Shown piece by piece: positions 15,432-22,030 of a stretch of 33,411 nucleotides of DNA. The DNA is from an uncultured Fretibacterium sp. (GTDB lineage Bacteria; Synergistota; Synergistia; Synergistales; Aminobacteriaceae): positions 1 through 33,411 of the forward strand of contig CAMGZM010000007.1 in assembly GCA_946183145.1 (NCBI GenBank). Direction: 5' to 3'. Numbering within the stretch: the stretch's first letter is position 1; each line of letters starts with the position of its first letter. The notes beneath the pieces are model-generated. The model ran no database searches, was not told where the DNA came from, and worked only from the letters and a program-made list of their open reading frames with translations. Position numbers and translations under genes: made by a program.

Positions 15432-16769
15432 ATGAATGACGTTGTTGTGTCAAAATTCGGAAGCGCGGCATTCTCGACTTCTGACATGATCATGAAGACC
15501 GCGCAAATCATTCTGTCTGACCCAAGACGGCGTTACGTAATCGTTTCAGCACCCGGAATACGTCCTGATGTGCCTGAAGACATGAAGATGACAGATATGC
15601 TTTTCATCATGAACGCACGTTATCTCAACCGTGAAAATTTTGATGAGATGATGATACAGATTCGCGACAGGTATATAGAGATTGCGAGGGGATTGGGAGT
15701 CGCCTTTGACGTTGAAGCGGAAATCATGCAGATGAAGAAAAATCTGTTTTTCGGCAAGGGAAATGATTACGTTGTGAGCCGGGGAGAATATATCATGTCA
15801 AAAATGTTTGCTGAGTTCCTCGGCTGGAAATTCATCGACGCTGCAGACTTCGTATTTTTCGCCAAAGACGGAACACTTGACCGTGAGAAAACTTTTGCCG
15901 CGGCATCAGACATTCTCAGCAAGACGGATCACGCTGTAATACCCGGATTTTACGGCACAATAGGAATGAGCTCGATAAAACTTTTTCCGCGGGGAGGAGG
16001 AGACATAACAGCCGCGATAACAGCAAGGGCGGTGAATGCAGTCTTGTGCGAGAAATGGAGCGAGACAACAAAAATTTTCAGCGCAGACCCCGGAATCGTC
16101 AAAGATCCCGCAGTAATCCGCAACATAACTTACGAGGAGTTAAAGCAGCTGACGTACATGGGAATCAGCGTAATTCATGAAGATGTAATATTCCTCATGC
16201 AGAACATAGGAATCCCCTGGGCAATCCGCAACATCAACGACATCAACGACACAGGAACTTCCGTAACATCAGACCTTCCTGAAGAAAGCAAGCGCAGTGT
16301 AGCGGCATGTATCGCGGGAAAAAGAAATTACCGGATAATCCACATCGAGAAATTCGGACTCAACCGCTTAACGGGTATAGGCATGAAAGTTTTCGGAATC
16401 TTCACCGAGAGAAATATACCCTGCGAGCATTACATGTCAGGAATTTACCGCTTCTCAATCGTCGTCAAAAATCCCCTTTTCGACCTCAAACGCCCGGAAA
16501 TTTTAGCCGCACTCAATGACGCGATAAAGCCCGAAAATATAACAGTCGAAAAAAATTTATCGCTTATCACAGTTGTAGGCAAGGGAATGGGAACAACAAA
16601 GGGAATATTCGCGCGAATCTTCAACTCTATTGCAGAGGCCGGGATAAAAGTCCGAATGATTGAGCAGGGAAGCGATGACTTGAACATAATAATAGGCGTT
16701 TACGATGAAGATTATGAAGAGGCTGTAAGAGCTTTGTACAGCGCGATGATTATTGCTGAAGGAGATTAA
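15432..16769 (+). CDS. Divergent aspartate kinase paralogue, possibly altered in catalysis
   Basis: 445 residues, colinear with the upstream lysC over the kinase and both ACT domains, so clearly a duplicate. Retained residues include the N-terminal Lys (SKFG), SRGEYIMS and the Arg and Asp of PRGGGDITA. Conserved positions that have changed are FGGTS to FGSAAF (about residues 9-14), the Ser of GGSD to Gly, TDVSG to SETTK (about 209-213), and ADPRI to ADPGI. The ACT region (TVVGKGMGTTKGIFARIF and SDDLNIIIGV) is well conserved. It could be a slow kinase, a regulatory partner of LysC, or an enzyme with another substrate. ATG 15432 is chosen over 15426 because AAGGAG lies 8 nt upstream. It has its own -10 at 15382 and is 3 nt from the next gene. 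Confidence 0.8.
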   Translation: MNDVVVSKFGSAAFSTSDMIMKTAQIILSDPRRRYVIVSAPGIRPDVPEDMKMTDMLFIMNARYLNRENFDEMMIQIRDRYIEIARGLGVAFDVEAEIMQMKKNLFFGKGNDYVVSRGEYIMSKMFAEFLGWKFIDAADFVFFAKDGTLDREKTFAAASDILSKTDHAVIPGFYGTIGMSSIKLFPRGGGDITAAITARAVNAVLCEKWSETTKIFSADPGIVKDPAVIRNITYEELKQLTYMGISVIHEDVIFLMQNIGIPWAIRNINDINDTGTSVTSDLPEESKRSVAACIAGKRNYRIIHIEKFGLNRLTGIGMKVFGIFTERNIPCEHYMSGIYRFSIVVKNPLFDLKRPEILAALNDAIKPENITVEKNLSLITVVGKGMGTTKGIFARIFNSIAEAGIKVRMIEQGSDDLNIIIGVYDEDYEEAVRALYSAMIIAEGD

Positions 16770-16772
16770 CAG

Positions 16773-17324
16773 ATGGCGGCAAATAACACACTAGGCTACA
16801 TTATCATTGACGGAAGCGAGGCACTAATACGGGGCGCGGCACTTGTTACTGACGCTAAGGGATTTCCTGTTGACTTTGTGAGGACTGAGCCATTAAGACC
16901 CGACCAGCTTTCGAGGATACTATACGGCGAATCATTCGGGAAATATGCGAAAGAAAAACTTGTGCTTGAGAGTCTTCTTGACGCTGTAGAGACTGACCCG
17001 CAATTATGGATCTGCAATGACCCGGATATTCTCGCGCCATTGAGGGCAAACAGCCGGATAAAGTCAGTGCTTCTTGAGGAATCTCCGCATGTGCCTCTTG
17101 ACGCTGCCGGGCATATTGAGACGACAGCAGACCTGGGAGTCTTCCTGATTCAGGCGAACACGAACGGCGCGCCATTCAGGGCGGAATTTCCCGGAGGAGT
17201 TAAGCCCGATGAGATTCAGCAGACAGCCGCAATACTCACGGAAGCAGCGCAGACTATGAATATCCTTGAGCCTTTTGCGAGAGTCGAGAAGGCTTTGAAC
17301 TTCCTCGCGTCAGGAGTCAGATAG
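16773..17324 (+). CDS. Conserved-looking protein of unknown function
   Basis: 183 residues, soluble and acidic, with no signal peptide or membrane segment. I do not recognise a family. The N-terminus (GYIIIDGSEALIRGAALVT) looks like a beta-strand/turn start, and the middle holds a long amphipathic helix (AKEKLVLESLLDAVE). AAGGAG lies upstream of the ATG. It starts 3 nt after the kinase paralogue and its TAG directly abuts the next ATG, so translation of all three is likely coupled. A role linked to the paralogous kinase or to the translation-related genes downstream is possible, but only by position. Confidence 0.7.
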   Translation: MAANNTLGYIIIDGSEALIRGAALVTDAKGFPVDFVRTEPLRPDQLSRILYGESFGKYAKEKLVLESLLDAVETDPQLWICNDPDILAPLRANSRIKSVLLEESPHVPLDAAGHIETTADLGVFLIQANTNGAPFRAEFPGGVKPDEIQQTAAILTEAAQTMNILEPFARVEKALNFLASGVR

Positions 17325-17912
17325 ATGGGACTGCGTGATTTCCTTGCGGGGCTTATTCCTCGTCATGTTGATGTCTATACGATTGATGATTTCAGCATTG
17401 AAGCTCCCGAAACAGTGAGCATGATTAAGCGTGTTGAAACCGTGAGAATGAAGCCGGAAATTTCCTGCGAAGCCTCAAAAATTTATGACGCTGGCGAAAT
17501 TACAGAACGACTCAAAGCACGAGCCGTGAACGTGAAAATCTCAGGGAAAAAAGTTACGTCAAAAACTTACCGCATAAAACGTTACGTGAAAGAAGACGTG
17601 AAGACTCACCGCCACAAATTAGCAGGAAAGCCGAAAGTCTCAAACATGACGAAACAGATTCAGGCAGTCCCGCTCGAACTTTCCAACGTGATAAAGAGCA
17701 TGAAGAAACGCCCTGACTCATTGCGCAATGAAGCAGTGCTTGCGTGTTACGGGCCAATAGTTGAAGGCGGCGTGTTAAAATTAGCGTTGAACAAACAGCG
17801 GGGTACTTTGCTAGTCTGGTACAAACCGGGAAGCCGTCAGCTCAAGGCAAAATATGTTTATCTTATCCGCCGTCTTGGGCTTGGCGGAAAACCCGAATGG
17901 CGCTGGGAGTAA
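17325..17912 (+). CDS. Basic protein of unknown function
   Basis: 195 residues with no recognised family. The middle (about residues 65-110) is strongly basic (KISGKKVTSKTYRIKRYVK and following), which suggests RNA or other nucleic-acid contact. The C-terminus (KLALNKQRGTLLVWYKPGS, then YLIRRLGLGGKPEWRWE) looks structured, with many aromatic and basic residues. There is no membrane segment. It starts directly after the TAG of the preceding gene and lies 30 nt before an S1-domain RNA-binding protein, so an RNA-linked role is a reasonable guess rather than a finding. Confidence 0.7.
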   Translation: MGLRDFLAGLIPRHVDVYTIDDFSIEAPETVSMIKRVETVRMKPEISCEASKIYDAGEITERLKARAVNVKISGKKVTSKTYRIKRYVKEDVKTHRHKLAGKPKVSNMTKQIQAVPLELSNVIKSMKKRPDSLRNEAVLACYGPIVEGGVLKLALNKQRGTLLVWYKPGSRQLKAKYVYLIRRLGLGGKPEWRWE

Positions 17913-17942
17913 AAATCTATTTTAGGGGAGTTAAAGTTTCAC

Positions 17943-18527
17943 ATGGCCGAGGCTAATAGCACAGTAACATCAGCCGGAGTTGAAGTCGGAGAAATCGTTG
18001 AATGCACCGTAGAACAGATAATGCCTTACGGGGCGTTCGTGAGAATAGCGAAGACGGGCCGAAAAGGAATGATACACATTTCGGAGCTTTCGTATTCGTT
18101 CGTGAAAGACATAAACACTGTCCTGAAAATTTCTGACGTTGTGAAGGCAAAAGTCATAAAGATAGACGAGAAGGGCAGAATAGACTTGTCATTGAAGCAG
18201 ACGCAGGAGCCTCCCGAAAGACCTTCAAGGCCGCCGAGAAGATTCGCCCCGCCCGCTCAGGACACAAACGGAAGACCGCCGAAAGAATACAGATCCGTAA
18301 CGCGCGAAACACGATCCGCGCCGCGTGAAATGAGAGGGACGAGAGATTTTCACGATATGCAGGCCGAATACAGAGAACAGAATCCCGAAGAGGCCGACAG
18401 CTTTGAGAAGAAAATGGCTTCATTCCTCAAGACGAGCGAGGCAAAAATCACTGACCTCAACACAAGAAACTCCGCGAGATCAGGACGCTCATCACCCAGG
18501 CGCAGGAACAATGGCAGGGATTACTAG
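17943..18527 (+). CDS. S1 RNA-binding domain protein (YugI/GSP13-like)
   Basis: A 194-residue protein with one N-terminal S1 domain (about residues 13-82): GEIVECTVEQIMPYGAFVRI, the GMIHISELS signature and a KVIKIDEKGRIDLSLKQ end. This is the form found in polynucleotide phosphorylase, ribosomal protein S1 and the small YugI/GSP13 proteins that bind ribosomes. The remaining 110 residues are low-complexity, rich in Pro, Arg, Ser and Glu, and end in a basic tail (RSGRSSPRRRNNGRDY) likely to add RNA affinity. GGGGAG lies upstream of the ATG. Its last codons overlap the start of the DUF501-like gene. Confidence 0.88.
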   Translation: MAEANSTVTSAGVEVGEIVECTVEQIMPYGAFVRIAKTGRKGMIHISELSYSFVKDINTVLKISDVVKAKVIKIDEKGRIDLSLKQTQEPPERPSRPPRRFAPPAQDTNGRPPKEYRSVTRETRSAPREMRGTRDFHDMQAEYREQNPEEADSFEKKMASFLKTSEAKITDLNTRNSARSGRSSPRRRNNGRDY

Positions 18528-19041
18528 ACAGACGGGAAATCATTGCGGGGGGTGCGTAAAAGCATCTCCCGTTTTTGTTGCGGGGGAAAAATTATGCTCT
18601 TTCGGCCATGTGATGATTCAGATATGCAGGCCGTTCGGACGAAAGATTTTCCCGACAAGTTTCTGGCTGAAATGTCCGTATCTCGTTAAGCTCGCGGGGA
18701 AAATTGAGAGCCTCGGCGGCGTTCATGAGCTTGAAGAATATATTTACGCGAATAATCTCATTCACGAATGGCGGAAATACAACATCATTCATCAGTCATT
18801 GCGCGTGATTTTGGGCGGACGTTATGAGAATGACTTTGCGAGAAAATACAGGACAAAAATTTTCCGGGACGTTATGCGCGGGGGCGTGGGAGGGATTCGA
18901 GTCGGCGGGGGCGTGAACGTGAAGTGCCTGCACTTGCAGACAGCATCATTTATCGGGCTGAATTATCATCCCGCAAGTGAATGGCTGAAATCTCACGGAT
19001 TATGCGGTGAATGTGAAAACGGATTGTGTGAAATACGTTAA
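18511..19041 (+). CDS. DUF501-like protein
   Basis: 176 residues. The segment LKCPYLVKLAGKIESLGGVHELEEYI and the Cys-rich C-terminus (HGLCGECENGLCEI) resemble the DUF501 family, found in many bacteria without a known function; I assign it from memory of the pattern. A second HxxxxxHQ-like stretch (HEWRKYNIIHQS) follows the conserved block. ATG 18511 overlaps the last 17 nt of the S1-domain gene in another frame and follows AGGAAC, a coupled arrangement. Eight Cys residues, two of them in a C-terminal CxxC, could bind metal (inference). No terminator is visible after it. It converges with the gene ending at 19051. Confidence 0.7.
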   Translation: MAGITRQTGNHCGGCVKASPVFVAGEKLCSFGHVMIQICRPFGRKIFPTSFWLKCPYLVKLAGKIESLGGVHELEEYIYANNLIHEWRKYNIIHQSLRVILGGRYENDFARKYRTKIFRDVMRGGVGGIRVGGGVNVKCLHLQTASFIGLNYHPASEWLKSHGLCGECENGLCEIR

Positions 19042-19050
19042 TCATATCAT

Positions 19051-19725
19051 TCAACTGTCAGCACGGCCGCTTCTCCACGTTGCAAGCTTGAAACTAAGCA
19101 TATTAACGATAAATGTCATATCAATATCCTTGAAGTAGAACATCTGAATTATTTTAGGATTCCCGCTTGCAGGATTGTACTGCTCATACTTCCCGAAACG
19201 TTTCACCATTGCGCTGGGTTCCCACTTAGTGTCAATAAAAATATTCTTCATAACCCAATACCGCTTCCTGTTTACGGCTGGCGGATAGTCAGAGAGCTTT
19301 ATATTTGACCCCGCATAGCCTTCACTATCATCAGCTAAAGGTACGGGCGGACGCAGACTTTCTTCAACCGAGAAAACATCACCGGCCTGTATTCCATATT
19401 TCTTGGCTATAGCGCGTACAGCTTTTAACACTTTGTTTTTTCGGACTGCTTCCTGATACATAGATTTTTCCAGCTTATCAGTGATGCTCGTTCCGAATCC
19501 CTGCGAACTTTCTTCACTGTCTTCTTCAGCTTTTTTCAGCTCTTCCGCTATTGCTTTCTTCTGCACCTCTGAGAGTTTTTCCAGAATGCCCGGTGTTTTC
19601 TCCGTTTCAAATACTATTTCAACTTCATCATCAAGCAGGAAACCGTTAGCCTTCAGCTTTTGTTCTGCGTTTTCTGCTGACTGAAGCGGGGACTTTGGTT
19701 TTGACGCTTTAATGATGGCAAGCAA
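19051..19725 (-). pseudogene. 3' part of a secreted-protein gene cut off by an in-frame TGA
   Basis: 224 residues are readable from a TTG at 19725, in exactly the same frame as the gene ending at TGA 19750-19752; only eight sense codons lie between. The simplest reading is one gene of about 346 codons interrupted by a nonsense codon. The predicted product is hydrophilic with Lys/Glu-rich helices (about residues 47-100), a VFSVEESLRPPVPLAD segment and a C-terminal domain with YWVMKNIFIDTKWEPS and IIQMFYFKDIDMTFIV strands. I do not recognise a family. A GAAGG about 12 nt before the TTG leaves open separate translation as a second protein. Confidence 0.55.
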
Positions 19726-19749
19726 ATCAGAATTATCGCCTTCTCTGAA

Positions 19750-20091
19750 TCACCCCGCAAACATCATGCCGAGCAAAGCTACCGAGTTCGTGTTTTCTTT
19801 GTCAAGAGATTTTGTATTCTTGGAGGCTTCATCAATATAGTCAACTAGAGCTACAGTACACTTCTTCAAGTCTTCAGGCCCTGAGATAAGGAGATTAAGT
19901 TTGCTGTTCATGTACAATGCTGATATCCAGTCCGCGCAGGTGGCTATTTTGTTCTGCTTTGCAGCTTTTTTCCACTGTGCTATTGCAGCTTCATGAAGAG
20001 TTCCGCCCTCGTACCATTCCTTTGCATGAGCCAGCGCACAGAATGTTAGTCCGATAAATACGAACAACATAACATATGAAACCTTCTTCAT
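19750..20091 (-). CDS. Secreted protein of unknown function, probably the truncated 5' part of a longer gene
   Basis: 113 residues. The signal peptide is clear: MKKVSYVMLFVFIGLTFCA, then LAHA, with cleavage likely after residue 23. The mature part is mostly helical (HEAAIAQWKKAAKQNKIATC, then DLKKCTVALVDYIDEASK) with Cys pairs that might form a disulphide outside the cytoplasm. It resembles a tetratricopeptide-like helix pair but no family is assigned. AAGGAGG lies before the ATG. It ends at TGA 19750 after GMMFAG, with the same frame open for 232 more codons. It sits 85 nt downstream of the tRNA-Ala on the same strand. Confidence 0.65.
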   Translation of the reverse strand: MKKVSYVMLFVFIGLTFCALAHAKEWYEGGTLHEAAIAQWKKAAKQNKIATCADWISALYMNSKLNLLISGPEDLKKCTVALVDYIDEASKNTKSLDKENTNSVALLGMMFAG

Positions 20092-20176
20092 ACGTAACTG
20101 CCTCCTTACTATTCAGAATATATTTTTACATAACTCTACAGAGAAAATAAATTAGGAAGTTTAGTATAAATACGAA

Positions 20177-20249
20177 TGGAGCTGAGGAGATTCGAACTCC
20201 CGGCCTCGACAATGCGAATGTCGCGCGCTCCCAACTGCGCTACAGCCCC
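20177..20249 (-). tRNA. tRNA-Ala (anticodon CGC)
   Basis: The 73-nt minus-strand sequence folds as a full cloverleaf. The acceptor GGGGCTG pairs with CAGCTCC and contains the G3-U70 pair that marks alanine tRNAs, with discriminator A73. The D arm has GCGCAGTTGGGAGCGC, the anticodon stem is CGACA/TGTCG, and the loop TTCGCAT gives anticodon CGC (reads GCG). The T arm contains GTTCGAATC. CCA is not encoded. A promoter lies at 20349-20377 and a decayed copy lies between it and this gene. Confidence 0.95.
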
Positions 20250-20260
20250 ATATGTTTATT

Positions 20261-20330
20261 GCTGAGAAGATTACGTGCGGGCGGCCTCAAAATGCTAATG
20301 TGAAGACGCTCACTACTGGGATATAGCCCC
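20261..20330 (-). pseudogene. Decayed tRNA-Ala copy
   Basis: The stretch aligns along its whole length with the neighbouring tRNA-Ala, including shared GCTGAG, GGCCTC, AATGCnAATGT and TAGCCCC blocks, but the stems no longer pair and the T-arm TTCGAA is lost. The loop position would read AGC. It lies 11 nt from the intact gene in the same orientation, so it looks like a tandem duplicate that has degenerated. Confidence 0.75.
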
Positions 20331-20348
20331 AATAAAGCAACGAAAGGT

Positions 20349-20377
20349 ATTTTATTCCCGTAATAATTTCTTGTCAA
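20349..20377 (-). promoter_or_regulatory. Promoter for the tRNA-Ala unit
   Basis: On the minus strand TTGACA (20377-20372), 17 nt, then TAAAAT (20354-20349). Its -35 overlaps the -35 of the divergent exonuclease promoter. Transcription would enter the pseudo-tRNA first, then tRNA-Ala. Confidence 0.72.
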
Positions 20378-20399
20378 CTTAATTCACGAAATGTACAAT
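20371..20399 (+). promoter_or_regulatory. Promoter for the exonuclease III gene
   Basis: TTGTCA (20371-20376), 17 nt, TACAAT (20394-20399), about 41 nt before the ATG at 20441. The -35 shares nearly all its bases with the -35 of the minus-strand tRNA promoter. Confidence 0.68.
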
Positions 20400-20440
20400 C
20401 AAAATTATCATTCCACAAAAAATTTCTTGAGGTGAAAATT

Positions 20441-21205
20441 ATGATCGTCGCAACTTTCAACGTTAACTCCGTAAGATCACGACTTCACATTTTAGAGCGA
20501 TGGCTGAAGATTAACGCGCCTGATTTGCTGTTCATGCAGGAGACTAAAACGCAGGATGAATTTTTCCCTGAGATTGCGTTTCATGAATTTGGTTACCGCT
20601 CGTACTTTCACGGCGGAAAAAGCTACAACGGTGTTGCGGTTCTCGTGAAAAATTGCGTTGATGATGTTGATGTGTCATTCGGATTTGATGACGGAGAATT
20701 TGACACACGCGTTATGACTCTGAGGCACAAAAATTTTACCGTGCTTAATACGTATGTCCCTCAGGGGAAATCTATCGACAGCCCGGACTTTGTTGTGAAG
20801 AAAGAATTTCTTGCTCGCGTAAAGAATATCATTGAGCGTGAAAAGAAAGGCTTGTTCTTGTGGCTCGGTGATTTGAACGTTGCGCCCGAACCTGAAGACG
20901 TTAATCACCCTGAGGCAAAAAGAAATCACGTCTGCTTCTGCGATGAGATCCGTGAAATTTTCCGTGAAACAAAAAAGAGCCTCGTTGATGTATTGAGACT
21001 CTTCGACAAAAATTCTTGCGTGTATACTTTCTATGATTATCGGGTAAAAGATGCCGTCAACCGTAATATAGGCTGGCGAATCGATCACATGTTAGCGTCA
21101 CAAAAACTTGCGGACATGGCCGAATGGTGCAAGCCTGACATTGAGCCGAGAAAATGGGAGCGTCCTTCAGATCACGTGCCGTTAACCGCGGGTTTCAGGC
21201 TGTGA
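20441..21205 (+). CDS. xth: Exodeoxyribonuclease III (AP endonuclease)
   Basis: A metal-dependent nuclease of the EEP superfamily that cleaves DNA 5' to abasic sites and degrades 3' ends in base-excision repair. It has 254 residues, normal for ExoIII. Motifs are FNVNSVRSRL, MQETKTQ (the metal-binding Glu), HGGKSYNGVAVLV, TYVPQGK, WLGDLNVAPEPEDV (Asp and Asn of the active site), WRIDHMLAS and the terminal SDHVPL with the catalytic His. ATG 20441 with GAGGTG 8 nt upstream is preferred over a GTG at 20432. It is driven by the promoter at 20371. The HEPN-like gene follows after 43 nt with no promoter of its own. Confidence 0.95.
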   Translation: MIVATFNVNSVRSRLHILERWLKINAPDLLFMQETKTQDEFFPEIAFHEFGYRSYFHGGKSYNGVAVLVKNCVDDVDVSFGFDDGEFDTRVMTLRHKNFTVLNTYVPQGKSIDSPDFVVKKEFLARVKNIIEREKKGLFLWLGDLNVAPEPEDVNHPEAKRNHVCFCDEIREIFRETKKSLVDVLRLFDKNSCVYTFYDYRVKDAVNRNIGWRIDHMLASQKLADMAEWCKPDIEPRKWERPSDHVPLTAGFRL

Positions 21206-21248
21206 TAATATACGCTCAAATATTTTCAGGAAGGGAGCATCTTTCACA

Positions 21249-21989
21249 ATGAGAGAGTCAAAAGCACATAATACTTTTGTCAACAGAGTTCTTCATTTTG
21301 ATGATGATATTGAGTTCATGGATATTATATGCCGTCATGTAACGCGTACAGAATTTGCTGAAGGCAGCAGAATCTTCACATGTTTTGACAAGGACAGGCA
21401 TCCCAATATAGCAAGGTACACAGTAACGCAGCACAGCCGGAAACTTATAGCTAATCACTGCAAAGCCACTCTTTACGCTTCATATGTGAAGGATATTTAC
21501 GAGGAATTCACAGAATACCTTAGGAGCATAATAGCAGAAGCATACGACAACGCTACAATTTCGCCCGAACGAATAGCAGGAGGCCAAGAAACAATCAGTA
21601 TGACAGCAAAGGATATACTGAAATTCCAAATAAACGGGACTTTGACCGACATCATTATAGACCGTATATTTCAGGCTCTGGAGAATGAGAGAAGCACTAT
21701 AAAACTGATAAACAAGGTATGCAGCAAATTAGGGCTGACAGTTGATAAAAGTATCATACAGGATGCCTTGTGTTATCTTGAAATCAGGCACAAACTTGTA
21801 CATACTGACGGCCTTGCAGATGAAGATTTCAGGAAATTATACCCGGAACTGACTTATACCCATGATTCACATATTGACCTTACATATGATACTATCATTT
21901 CTATGAGGAAAAAGGTTACAGCCTTAGTTGATGCAATAGACAGAGAAGCATTGTCAAAACAAATACTTACGTTCCATACAATGCCGTAG
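21249..21989 (+). CDS. HEPN-like domain protein, possible RNase
   Basis: 246 residues, soluble, mostly helical. Near the C-terminus, ALCYLEIRHKLVHTDGLADE contains R-x4-H (Arg about 180, His about 185) at the end of a helix, the pattern of HEPN-domain RNases, in which Arg and His form the active site. The N-terminal half is rich in helices (NRVLHFDDDIEFMDIICRHV) and might be a partner or nucleic-acid-binding module. AAGGGAG lies upstream of the ATG. No antitoxin-like gene (nucleotidyltransferase or small acidic protein) is adjacent. It follows exonuclease III and ends at the terminator at 22000. The HEPN assignment rests mainly on one motif; the role (abortive infection, toxin or RNA processing) is open. 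Confidence 0.6.
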   Translation: MRESKAHNTFVNRVLHFDDDIEFMDIICRHVTRTEFAEGSRIFTCFDKDRHPNIARYTVTQHSRKLIANHCKATLYASYVKDIYEEFTEYLRSIIAEAYDNATISPERIAGGQETISMTAKDILKFQINGTLTDIIIDRIFQALENERSTIKLINKVCSKLGLTVDKSIIQDALCYLEIRHKLVHTDGLADEDFRKLYPELTYTHDSHIDLTYDTIISMRKKVTALVDAIDREALSKQILTFHTMP

Positions 21990-21999
21990 CAGAAAAACT

Positions 22000-22030
22000 C
22001 CCCCTCGTTCAGGCAAGGGGGATATTTTTT
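22000..22030. terminator. Bidirectional intrinsic terminator
   Basis: CCCCCT (22000-22005), a 10-nt loop and AGGGGG (22016-22021), then ATATTTTTT on the plus side and, read from the other strand, TTTTT. It serves the convergent HEPN-like and gltX genes, overlapping the 3' end of neither stem-critical region of gltX except its last bases. Confidence 0.83.

Noticed and set aside
19750-19752. Recoding of TGA as selenocysteine or tryptophan
   Set aside because: No selenocysteine-type hairpin is apparent just downstream, and other genes in the window end normally at TGA (for example 12787-12789 and 21203-21205), so it reads as a stop.
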